From Deltaproteobacteria bacterium UBA1386 (lineage in GTDB: Bacteria > Desulfobacterota > Syntrophorhabdia > Syntrophorhabdales > Syntrophorhabdaceae), in the NCBI GenBank assembly GCA_002305765.1, contig DBQU01000116.1, positions 1 to 29,090 on the forward strand: 29,090 bases of DNA, written 5' to 3'. The translations under genes were made by a program, and so were the position numbers. Shown in pieces: positions 1 to 7,209 of the stretch. The notes under the pieces are model-generated. The model made no database searches. It saw only the letters and a list, made by a program, of their open reading frames with translations, and was not told the origin of the DNA. Positions within the stretch are counted from its first letter, which is position 1, and each line of letters opens with the position of its first letter.

Positions 1-45
1 TCCATTATTGACATCAGGGGTCACGTGTTCGGGTGTTTCTGGAAC

Positions 46-74
46 GCTCAAGCGGCTCGAGTTGTTCAAGCGGG
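46..74 (-). repeat. 9-bp tandem repeat array after the YkgJ-like gene
   Basis: Read on the minus strand, three units of nine bases with the pattern CTTGAACAA, CTCGAGCCG, CTTGAGCG follow directly after the stop codon at 75-77. They belong to the dispersed GCTTGAATC-like family seen elsewhere in this window and have the same orientation as the gene they follow. Positions 1-45 beyond the array hold nothing I recognise. Confidence 0.75.
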
Positions 75-503
75 TCACTTGACGGGGATGATGGAGTTCC
101 ATATGGGAGGGAGGTAACCGCTTTCTTCCCACATGTGGCCTGCCTCCTCGATGGAGATGCCCTGTGGTTCGCAATGCCCGTCGTCCTGCTCCTTCGGTTT
201 CAGCATGCGGCAGCCGTAAGGCCTTTCGGAAAAGGGCAGTTCGCATCCGTCCTCGCGGAGGAAGACGCAGCCGGTCCTCGCCTCGGGGTCCTTGTAATGA
301 GGCCGGACAACGCGCGCCATTATGTGCTGGTCGAAGAGAAGCACAATGGTGTACTTGCCGCTGACCACCGCGGCCCTGACCGCCTCCGCCGATTCGAACT
401 CCGACGGCAGGCAGTGACCGGGCTGCAGCCGACAGCAGCTCCCCGCGCACCGCACGCACATCTCGGTCTCGCGGTACCCTTCCTCGCCCATTTCTTCACG
501 CAT
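75..503 (-). CDS. YkgJ-like cysteine-cluster (zinc/iron-chelating) protein
   Basis: A 142-residue protein with nine cysteines (16, 19, 23, 24, 31, 79, 87, 98, 111). The arrangement CVRCAGSCC near the N-terminus, then GCVFL, CELPFSERPYGCRML and a final HC, is the pattern of the YkgJ/CxxCxxCC family, thought to bind zinc or an iron-sulfur cluster; the biochemical role of the family is not established. There is no signal peptide or membrane segment, so it should be cytoplasmic. The start is supported by AGGGTG a few bases upstream of the ATG; an internal ATG five codons later is possible. It lies 147 bp beyond the efflux operon on the same strand, with repeats between, so read-through from that operon is possible but not shown. 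Confidence 0.8.
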   Translation of the reverse strand: MREEMGEEGYRETEMCVRCAGSCCRLQPGHCLPSEFESAEAVRAAVVSGKYTIVLLFDQHIMARVVRPHYKDPEARTGCVFLREDGCELPFSERPYGCRMLKPKEQDDGHCEPQGISIEEAGHMWEESGYLPPIWNSIIPVK

Positions 504-542
504 CGATTCACCCTGGGTTCAAGAGTTCAAACAGAAAAGACA

Positions 543-573
543 GTTTCAGGTCCCAAGTTTCAGGTCTCAAGTT
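543..573 (-). repeat. Two 14-bp direct repeats
   Basis: On the plus strand GTTTCAGGTCCCAA (543-556) is followed immediately by GTTTCAGGTCTCAA (557-570) and a partial third GTT, so two copies match at 13 of 14 bases. The copies lie between the outer-membrane efflux gene and the YkgJ-like gene. A weak 9-bp-like motif (gggttcaagagttcaaac, 513-530) sits beside them. This differs in sequence from the GCTTGAATC family. Confidence 0.7.
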
Positions 574-616
574 AAAGGACAGGTGCATTGGTACCCCGAT
601 TACCGATGCTCTTGTC

Positions 617-645
617 GGTTCGAGCGCTCAAGCGGTTCAAGCGGT
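617..645 (-). repeat. 9-bp tandem repeat array after the outer-membrane efflux gene
   Basis: On the minus strand the units CCGCTTGAA, CCGCTTGAG and CGCTCGAAC run in tandem starting 5 bases after the stop codon of the outer-membrane efflux protein (651-653). Orientation matches the gene. Confidence 0.8.
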
Positions 646-650
646 CTTTT

Positions 651-2087
651 TCACTCCTTCGTCTCCTGCGCGGTATCCGGGCCCAGCGTCAGAGCATCAG
701 CTTTCGCCACCCAGCCGCCGCCCATCGCCTTATACAGGTTGACGATGGATATGAAGGCCGAGGCATTCGTCTGCACAGCGCTCAGTTCGGCAGGGAAGAG
801 CTGCTGCTGAGCGTTGAGCACGGTGAGGTAGGGGGTGTAGCCGCCGTTGTACTGGAGGCTTGCCAGCCTTGCGTATTCCTTGTAGGCGGTAACCTTTCTC
901 TGCTCCGCCGCGAGCTGTTCCTGCACCTTTCTGCGGCTGATGAGGGCGTTCTCCGTGTCGGCGAAGGCGTTCTGTATCGCCTGCTGGTAGGCATAGAGGG
1001 CGGCCTTCTGCTGCGCTTCGGCCTGTCTGAACTGTCCCAGTATTCCGCCTCCCGTGAATATGGGACCCGTGACGGTACCGACGTAATTCCAGGCGGCGCT
1101 GGGACCGATGAACAGGCTCGAAAGGTCTTCGCTCGTCCAGCCGGCGTTGCCAGTGAGGGATATCCTGGGGAAGAACTGTGCCTTCGCGGCCCCGATCTGC
1201 GCGTTGGCCGCTATGAGGTTCTGTTCCGCCTGCAGGATATCGGGACGCCGTTCGAGAAGGTCTGAGGGCAGTCCCGCGGGGACGGGCGGCATTGTGAGCT
1301 CGGCCAGCTTCAGGCCCCGCTCGAGGGGCCCCGGGTTGCGGCCGAGGAGTATGCACAGCGCGTTCTCCGTCTGGGCGATCTGGACCTCGATCTGTGGTAT
1401 CTGGGATGCCGCGGTCTCGTATTGCGAGCGTGCCTGCTCGACGGTCATGCCCGATACCTGGCCGTATTTGTTCTGCAGCTCAAAGATCCTCACCGACTCC
1501 TTGTACGTGGTTAAAGTATTGCGGGCGATGACAAGCTGCTCGTCGAGGGCACGCAGTTGGATGTACGTGGATGCCACCTCGGCGGTGAGCGACAGCACGA
1601 CGCCCCGCCGCGCCTCCATGGTCGCGTACAGGCTTGCCCGGGCCGATTCCGTGAGGCGCCTCAAGCGTCCCCAGAGGTCGATCTCCCAGCTCGCCCCCCC
1701 GAGGGCCTGGTAGTTGTTGTACGGGTTCTGAGTGGGCACGGTTATGTTGTTCTTCGAGACCTGCGTCCGTTCCGCCGACCCATTGTACGATATCTGGGGG
1801 AAAAGGGCGGAGCGCGTTGTCATCAGGGTGCCCCCGGCCCGTTCGACGTTGGCGGCCGCGATCTTTACATTCTTGTTGTTTATGAGGGCCTCGGCAATGT
1901 ATTTGTCGAGAACGGGGTCATTGAACTGTTTCCACCATTCGCTGTCGGCAGCCTCGGTCTTTCCGTCGCCATCCCCATACCGATAGGCCTGGGGGACATC
2001 GACCTCGGGACGCCGATAGTCGGGGCCGATGGCACATCCCGCCGCGAGAAGGGCAACAAGCATAAGGAGGATTGCTGTTCTCATCAT
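651..2087 (-). CDS. Outer-membrane efflux lipoprotein, NodT/OprM family
   Basis: This is the outer-membrane channel of a tripartite RND efflux system, expected to form a trimeric tunnel that docks to the adaptor and pump. The 478-residue length is normal for the family. The N-terminus is a lipoprotein signal with lipobox LLAAGC, so the mature protein begins with a lipidated cysteine at residue 18. Next come the typical CAIGPDYRRP start of mature NodT proteins and two long helical repeats with the usual EIDLWGRLRR and LLGRNPGPLERG segments. Its ATG overlaps the stop of the pump gene by one base (TGATG), so translation is coupled. A second ATG follows the first immediately. Substrate cannot be deduced. 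Confidence 0.95.
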   Translation of the reverse strand: MMRTAILLMLVALLAAGCAIGPDYRRPEVDVPQAYRYGDGDGKTEAADSEWWKQFNDPVLDKYIAEALINNKNVKIAAANVERAGGTLMTTRSALFPQISYNGSAERTQVSKNNITVPTQNPYNNYQALGGASWEIDLWGRLRRLTESARASLYATMEARRGVVLSLTAEVASTYIQLRALDEQLVIARNTLTTYKESVRIFELQNKYGQVSGMTVEQARSQYETAASQIPQIEVQIAQTENALCILLGRNPGPLERGLKLAELTMPPVPAGLPSDLLERRPDILQAEQNLIAANAQIGAAKAQFFPRISLTGNAGWTSEDLSSLFIGPSAAWNYVGTVTGPIFTGGGILGQFRQAEAQQKAALYAYQQAIQNAFADTENALISRRKVQEQLAAEQRKVTAYKEYARLASLQYNGGYTPYLTVLNAQQQLFPAELSAVQTNASAFISIVNLYKAMGGGWVAKADALTLGPDTAQETKE

Positions 2088-5000
2088 CAGTTCCCCTCCT
2101 TTTCCGGTGTCGCGCCATCGGGCGGTTTTGCTTCCCCGGGTGAGTCCTTTGCAGGTCCGGGCTCCTTCTTTGCCGATTTTTCAGCCCACCTGTCAAAGAT
2201 GTAGAAGAACAGGGGGACGTAGAGCATTGCCAGCGTTGTCTCGCCTATCATACCGCCTATGATGCCCGTGCCGATGGAGTGACGGGCATTGGCACCGGCG
2301 CCGGTGGCGATGGCTAGCGGCAGGACGCCGAAGATAAAGGCCAGCGAGGTCATGATGATGGGCCGCAGGCGCTGCTCGCCCGCCTGGATGGTGGCGTCCA
2401 TGATGGAGAGGCCCTGCTTGCGGAGGTCCGCGGCGAAGGCGACGCGAAGGACCGCGTTCTTTGCTCCCAGACCGATGAGGACGAGAAGGCCTATCTGGAA
2501 GTAGACGTCATTCTCGAGACCGCGCATCCAGTTGAAGAAGAGGGCGCCGAGAATGCCGAAGGGCACCGCCGTCATGACGGATCCCGGCATGACCCAGGAT
2601 TCGAACTGGGCCGCGAGGATGAGAAAGACTATGATGAGGCCGAATATGAAGGCCGATGACGAAGTCCCTCCCGACTGCTTCTCCTGGTAGGCAAGGCCGG
2701 ACCACGCGAATCCGTAGCCCTGCGGCAGGACCTCGGCCGCTACCTCCTCCATCGCCTTGATGGCCTCTCCGGAAGAACGGCCGGGCGAGGCGCTGCCTGT
2801 GATCTGGGCAGCGGGAAATCCGTTAAAGCGGCTCATCAGGTCGGGTCCCGTCACGTACTTGGTCGTCACCATCGCGGAGAGCGGCACCATCTCGTCGGTG
2901 TTCGATCTCGTGTAGAGTTTGGTGATGTCCTCGGGGCCTCTCCTGTACGGCGCGTCGGACTGGAGCGTGACGTTCCAGACGCGGCTGTACTGGTTGAACT
3001 GGCTCACCACAATGGAGCCGAACTGCGCCTGCAGGGCGCTGTACACGTCGGACACGGGGACGTCGAGGAGCATGGCCTTGGAACGGTCGACATCGGCCCT
3101 GAGCTGTTGCGACGTGGCCCTGAAGGTGGAATTAAGGCTAGCCAGTTCGGGACGCTGGCGGGCTTTTTCGATGAACTGCCGGGCAAGCTCGTTGAGGCGT
3201 GCCGGGTCTCCGGACCCCTTGTCCTGGATCCAGAACTCGAAACCACCTGTGGTACCGATACCCGGGATCGCAGGGGGCGCGATGGGGATGAATATGCCTT
3301 CGTTGATGTTGCCCGCCTCCGCGTACACGGCGCCGGCCACCGCCTTGGCGTTCTCCTTCTTGGCGCGGCTCATCGACGAATAACGGTCTTTGAAGTCCTT
3401 GAGGGTGACGAAGAACGTGGACGCGTTCGGTTTGTACTGGCTGTCAAGGAGGCTGTAACCGTTGACGACGGTCCTGTCGGCAACCGCGGCCTGTCTGGCG
3501 AATATCTTGTCTATCTGGTCCGCCGTCTGGGAGGTGCGCTTCAGGCTCGCCGCATCGGGCATGATGAGTGCAGCCATGAGGTAGCCCTGGTCCTCGTTGG
3601 GCACGAAGCTCGTCGGGATCGAGTGAAAGAGGTACAACAGGAAGCCGACGAGAACGGCGAGGATCCCGAAGGCGACGGTCATCCGCTTGATCATCATCAC
3701 GACGGCCTCGCCGAAACCCACGGTGAATCGGTCGAAACCGTGGTTGAACCAATCGAAGAAACGGTTGAAGTACTTGAATATGCCCTTTTGCGACGGTGCC
3801 GAGTGTTTGAGGAGAAGGGCGCACATGGCCGGTGTCAGGGTGAGGGCGATGAACCCGGAGAGTGCCACGGATATGACGATGGTGATGGCGAACTGCTTGT
3901 AGAGCTGTCCCGTCGTGCCCGGCAGGAACGCGGCGGGGATGAAGACGGATGCCATGACGAGGACGACGGCGATGAGCGACGTGCCGATCTCCTCCATGGC
4001 CTTTATCGTCGCGTCCTTGGGCGGCATATGCTTCTTGACCATGTTTCGTTCCACGTTCTCCACGACGACGATGGCGTCGTCGACGACCATGCCGATGGCG
4101 AGGACGACCCCGAAGAGCGTGAGCATGTTGATGGAGAACCCGAGGGCGAGCATGCCGCAGAAGGTGCCTATCAGCGAAACAAAGATGGCCACGGTGCAGA
4201 TGATGGTGGACCGGAAGCTCTGCAGGAAGAGATAGACGATGAGGACGACGAGCAGGATCGCCTCGAAAAGAGTGTGGACGACCTCCTCTATGGAGATGCG
4301 CACGAAGTCGGTGGTGTCCAGGGAGATCTTGTACTCGATGCCGTCGGGCATGGATTTTTTCAATTCCTCCATGGTCTTCCGCACGGCCGCCGAGACGTCG
4401 AGCCCGTTGACGCCGGGCTGCTGGTAGACGGCGATGGGAGTGGCGGAGAACCCGTTCACCTTGTTGTCGTCGATGTACTGTTTCCGTCCGATCTCCGCGC
4501 GTGCGACGTCCCCGACCTTGACGATGGCGCTGCCGTCCCGGCTTGTCTTCAGGATTATGTCTTCATACTGCCTGGGGTTCGTGAAGGGCGACTGGGTCAC
4601 GACGGGCAGGGTCAACTGGACCTTGTCGTCGCTTGGCTGCTGGCCCACCTGCCCGGCACCCCAGAGCGCGTTCTGCTTCGCGATGGCGTTCTGGATGTCA
4701 CTGGTGGTGACCCCCAGGGAGGCCATCCTGTCGGGGTTCATCCAGATGCGCATGGCCTGATCGGGCACGCCGAAGATCTGCGCCTCGCCCGCGCCCTCCA
4801 CCCTCTTGATCGCGTCCAGGACATAGACGTTAGCGTAGTTGGTGACGTAATCAGGCGTGTAGCGCCCGTCCTTGTTGAAGACGGAGAGTATCATCAGTAT
4901 GTTGGACGCCTTCTTCTGCACCGAGACGCCGTACTGGGTGACCGCCGAGGGCAGTTGGGGCGTGGCGAGGTTGACGCGGTTCTGGACCTGAACCTGCGCT

Positions 5001-5308
5001 ATATCGGGGTCCGTGTTGAGGGTGAAGTACACGGTGAGGTTCATCTGGCCCGTGTTGGAGCATGTCGACGTCATGTAGAGCATGTTGTCGACGCCGTTGA
5101 TCTGGGCTTCGATGGGTGCGGCCACGGAATCGCTGACGGTCTTGGAATCGGCCCCGGGATAGGTGGTCGTGACCTGGACCTGCACCGGTGTGATCTCGGG
5201 GTACATGGACACGGGGAGGGCTTTTATCGCGATGAGACCGGCGATGACCAGGATGGTGGCCACAACGGTTGCGAAGATGGGCCGTTCGATGAAGAACCTG
5301 GAGAACAT
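2087..5308 (-). CDS. RND efflux pump, HAE1 family (AcrB/MexB-like inner-membrane transporter)
   Basis: A full-length (1073 residues) proton-driven hydrophobe/amphiphile pump. It starts with the family's MFSRFFIERPIFATVVA segment (TM1), has two large periplasmic loops, and carries the proton-relay aspartate pair in GMVVDDAIVVVENVER of TM4. The conserved lysine of TM10 is present in GLGAKNAV, and an arginine is present in RLRPIIMTSLAF. It is the middle gene of a three-gene operon, starting 3 bp after the adaptor stop and overlapping the channel gene. One oddity is in TM10: the usual KNAILIVEFA reads KNAVLRVAFA here, putting an arginine in the helix and losing the glutamate. No regulator gene adjoins the operon, so the inducer is unknown. 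Confidence 0.97.
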   Translation of the reverse strand: MFSRFFIERPIFATVVATILVIAGLIAIKALPVSMYPEITPVQVQVTTTYPGADSKTVSDSVAAPIEAQINGVDNMLYMTSTCSNTGQMNLTVYFTLNTDPDIAQVQVQNRVNLATPQLPSAVTQYGVSVQKKASNILMILSVFNKDGRYTPDYVTNYANVYVLDAIKRVEGAGEAQIFGVPDQAMRIWMNPDRMASLGVTTSDIQNAIAKQNALWGAGQVGQQPSDDKVQLTLPVVTQSPFTNPRQYEDIILKTSRDGSAIVKVGDVARAEIGRKQYIDDNKVNGFSATPIAVYQQPGVNGLDVSAAVRKTMEELKKSMPDGIEYKISLDTTDFVRISIEEVVHTLFEAILLVVLIVYLFLQSFRSTIICTVAIFVSLIGTFCGMLALGFSINMLTLFGVVLAIGMVVDDAIVVVENVERNMVKKHMPPKDATIKAMEEIGTSLIAVVLVMASVFIPAAFLPGTTGQLYKQFAITIVISVALSGFIALTLTPAMCALLLKHSAPSQKGIFKYFNRFFDWFNHGFDRFTVGFGEAVVMMIKRMTVAFGILAVLVGFLLYLFHSIPTSFVPNEDQGYLMAALIMPDAASLKRTSQTADQIDKIFARQAAVADRTVVNGYSLLDSQYKPNASTFFVTLKDFKDRYSSMSRAKKENAKAVAGAVYAEAGNINEGIFIPIAPPAIPGIGTTGGFEFWIQDKGSGDPARLNELARQFIEKARQRPELASLNSTFRATSQQLRADVDRSKAMLLDVPVSDVYSALQAQFGSIVVSQFNQYSRVWNVTLQSDAPYRRGPEDITKLYTRSNTDEMVPLSAMVTTKYVTGPDLMSRFNGFPAAQITGSASPGRSSGEAIKAMEEVAAEVLPQGYGFAWSGLAYQEKQSGGTSSSAFIFGLIIVFLILAAQFESWVMPGSVMTAVPFGILGALFFNWMRGLENDVYFQIGLLVLIGLGAKNAVLRVAFAADLRKQGLSIMDATIQAGEQRLRPIIMTSLAFIFGVLPLAIATGAGANARHSIGTGIIGGMIGETTLAMLYVPLFFYIFDRWAEKSAKKEPGPAKDSPGEAKPPDGATPEKEGN

Positions 5309-5311
5309 GCC

Positions 5312-6664
5312 CTACCTCCCCTGTTTCGCGCTCCCGGCCCCGCCAGGTTGAGCCGGCTTCACCGGGGGTGCCGGTGCGGCGGGCTTGGCGGCTGCGGGAG
5401 GCACGGCGGGAGCTGCAGCCGGCTTTGAAGGCGCGGCCGCCGGCTGCGCCGGTGCCTGGCCGGGCTCGACCTTGACGGCCGGAGTGCCGGCCTTTGGTTC
5501 CGGTGCCGCGGCGGGCTTGATCTTCACAGACTCACCCTGACGGACGGAAAGGACGCCGTCGACGACGACCTGATCGCCTCCGTGTAGCCCGGCATCGACG
5601 AACACGTCATCGCCGTACCAGTCTCCCACGGTGACGGGCCTGAATTCGGCTTTCCCTTCCTTGCCTACCACCCACACGAAATGGCCCTTCGCCCCCTGCT
5701 GTACGGCCCGCTGCGGCACGAGGATGGCATTGCGGCGGACGGCGCCCTTCATGCGGGCCCGCACGTACTGGTTGGGACGGAGGGTCTGTTTGGCGTTCTT
5801 GAAGCTGGAACGGATGAGAAAGGTCCCCGTCTTCGCGTTGAAGGACGGGGCGGCAAAGGTGATACGGCCCGTTTCGGAAAAGACGGAGCCGTCCACGAGG
5901 ACTATCTCGACGTCGTAATTGTCATCCTTCGGGGGAATGATCTGTCCGCTCGCCACCCGGTCGGCGAAGCGCTTCATGTCATTCTCTGAAATGCTGAAGT
6001 TCACCCACATGGGTGAGAGGACCGATACGGTCGTGAGCTGGCTGTTCATCTGGCTCACGTAGGCCCCGTCCTGGATCATGGCCGCCGCCGTTATGCCCGT
6101 CACGGGGGCCGTTATCGTGCAGTAGGAGAGGTTCAGCTGTTCCATTTCGAGCTGCGCCTTTGCCTGCTCCACGGCGGCCGAGGTGGATTCGAAGGTGCCT
6201 TTGGCATCGTCGAGGTCCTTTTGCGACAGGGCGTTCTGCTCAGCCAGAGGCTTGACGCGGTCGAGGTTCATACGGGCGACCTCCAGCGAGGCCTTCTGCC
6301 TGGCGAGCGCCGCCGCCGCCGCGTTGACCTGTGTCTGAAACGGCTTCTTGTCCATCACGAAAAGAACGGTGCCCTTCTTCACGATCGAGCCTTCCGTGTA
6401 CATCCTCTTCTCCAGGAAGCCGTTCACCCTGGCGCGGATCTCGACCTCATGAGAGCTTTGCGTCTGCGCCACGAACTCAAAGGTGACGGGCGTGTCGGCC
6501 GGTGCGACCTTCACTACGGTGACCTCCGGCTGCCGGTCCTGGGGTTTCTGCTTTTTCGAGCAGCCCCCGGCCAAAGTCAGGAAGAGAAGGGCCACGGCCA
6601 GGAGGCACATCGCCCGGAACGTCCGGGTTGAACGGCAAAGCGTGATGGATCCTGTGGACATCAT
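5312..6664 (-). CDS. RND efflux periplasmic adaptor (membrane fusion) lipoprotein
   Basis: This adaptor links the inner-membrane pump to the outer-membrane channel. I place the start at 6664 rather than at the longer possible start at 6775. GGGGTG lies 6 bases before this ATG, and the protein then begins with a short basic stretch, a hydrophobic segment and lipobox LAGGC (Cys35), a normal lipoprotein signal. The protein is 450 residues. The AcrA/MexA order is visible: split lipoyl halves (RARVNGFLEKR and YCTITAPVTG), a helical hairpin rich in Ala/Lys/Glu, and a beta-barrel segment. The last 70 or so residues are an unusual Pro/Ala/Lys-rich tail. It is the first gene of the efflux operon, 3 bp before the pump. 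Confidence 0.93.
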   Translation of the reverse strand: MMSTGSITLCRSTRTFRAMCLLAVALLFLTLAGGCSKKQKPQDRQPEVTVVKVAPADTPVTFEFVAQTQSSHEVEIRARVNGFLEKRMYTEGSIVKKGTVLFVMDKKPFQTQVNAAAAALARQKASLEVARMNLDRVKPLAEQNALSQKDLDDAKGTFESTSAAVEQAKAQLEMEQLNLSYCTITAPVTGITAAAMIQDGAYVSQMNSQLTTVSVLSPMWVNFSISENDMKRFADRVASGQIIPPKDDNYDVEIVLVDGSVFSETGRITFAAPSFNAKTGTFLIRSSFKNAKQTLRPNQYVRARMKGAVRRNAILVPQRAVQQGAKGHFVWVVGKEGKAEFRPVTVGDWYGDDVFVDAGLHGGDQVVVDGVLSVRQGESVKIKPAAAPEPKAGTPAVKVEPGQAPAQPAAAPSKPAAAPAVPPAAAKPAAPAPPVKPAQPGGAGSAKQGR

Positions 6665-6870
6665 GAGAACACCCCGTTTTTCATGGATCGGTACATGGCC
6701 GATGTTTGTTGACGGCGATGGAACCGAAACGTTCATCGAGACCTTTGCATCAGTCCTTGAGCTTAAGCCAGGCACGATCTCACCATCTTCCGATATATCG
6801 CCTGTTCGTCGAATCTGTTAAGGCCTGCCACCAGACATAAGTGACTTGCCGATCGCTGCTGATAAATTTG

Positions 6871-6900
6871 AGTATAACTTTTAGTATTTCATGAAGGCAA
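6871..6900 (-). promoter_or_regulatory. Candidate sigma-70 promoter for the RND operon
   Basis: On the minus strand TTGCCT (6895-6900) and TATACT (6871-6876) are separated by 18 bp in an AT-rich patch upstream of the adaptor gene. The -10 matches 5 of 6 consensus bases and the -35 matches 4 of 6. The predicted leader is about 200 nt. A perfect 10-bp palindrome CGATATATCG (6792-6801) downstream of it could be an operator. This is weak evidence from motif matching only. Confidence 0.3.
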
Positions 6901-6958
6901 GAGCCTTTTTAGAAGCGGCTTGAATGGCTTGAGTCGCTTGAATCGCTTGAGTGGTTAA
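6901..6958 (+). repeat. 9-bp tandem repeat array with conserved flanks (copy A)
   Basis: Four exact-period 9-bp units (ggcttgaat, ggcttgagt, cgcttgaat, cgcttgagt; 6917-6952) are flanked by gagcctttttagaagc on the left and ggttaaa on the right. The same flanks surround a three-unit array at 7055-7101, so the two are copies of one element that differ by one repeat unit. It lies in the 545-bp gap 6665-7209, which has no gene I can support. Its orientation is opposite to the flanking genes. Confidence 0.85.
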
Positions 6959-7054
6959 ACAGACTGTTTTGTCGTCATAACAGAGAAGGCCGATATCGAG
7001 AGACCTTTCTAACCGACAGCCTTCCTGAATAGGCAAAGCAGTGCTCTGTCAATG

Positions 7055-7101
7055 GAGCCTTTTAGAAGCGGCTTGAATCGCTTGAATAGCTTGAAGGTTA
7101 A
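7055..7101 (+). repeat. 9-bp tandem repeat array with conserved flanks (copy B)
   Basis: Three 9-bp units (ggcttgaat, cgcttgaat, agcttgaag; 7070-7096) are preceded by gagccttttagaagc and followed by gttaaa. This is the sister of the element at 6901-6958. Confidence 0.85.
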
Positions 7102-7125
7102 AAACCGAAGATAAAGAGACAGACA

Positions 7126-7159
7126 CGGCCAGGCCTAGGAAGCCTTCCGGATCTGGCCG
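7126..7159 (-). terminator. Candidate hairpin/terminator downstream of the CHAT gene
   Basis: CGGCCAG (7126-7132) pairs perfectly with CTGGCCG (7153-7159), and an inner GGAAG/CTTCC can also pair. Read on the minus strand, the hairpin lies about 50 nt after the CHAT gene stop and is followed by a weak pyrimidine-rich stretch (tgtctgtctcttt). The T-tract is not continuous, so intrinsic termination is only plausible. Confidence 0.35.
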
Positions 7160-7178
7160 TACTCTTTCGTCTCTCACT

Positions 7179-7209
7179 CTCAAGCGATTCAAGCAATTTG
7201 AACGGGTTC
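7179..7209 (-). repeat. 9-bp tandem repeat array after the CHAT gene
   Basis: On the minus strand three units (cgttcaaat, tgcttgaat, cgcttgag) start within a few bases of the TAG stop at 7210-7212. Orientation matches the gene. Confidence 0.8.

Noticed and set aside
3107..5428. Long plus-strand open frame (773 codons) opposite the RND pump
   Set aside because: It is the antisense shadow of a conserved pump gene in GC-rich DNA; its translation is low-complexity (Asp/Gly/Val/Arg/His-rich) with no recognisable domain.
6901..7101. CRISPR array
   Set aside because: Units are 9 bp, directly abutting and degenerate, with no spacers and no cas genes.
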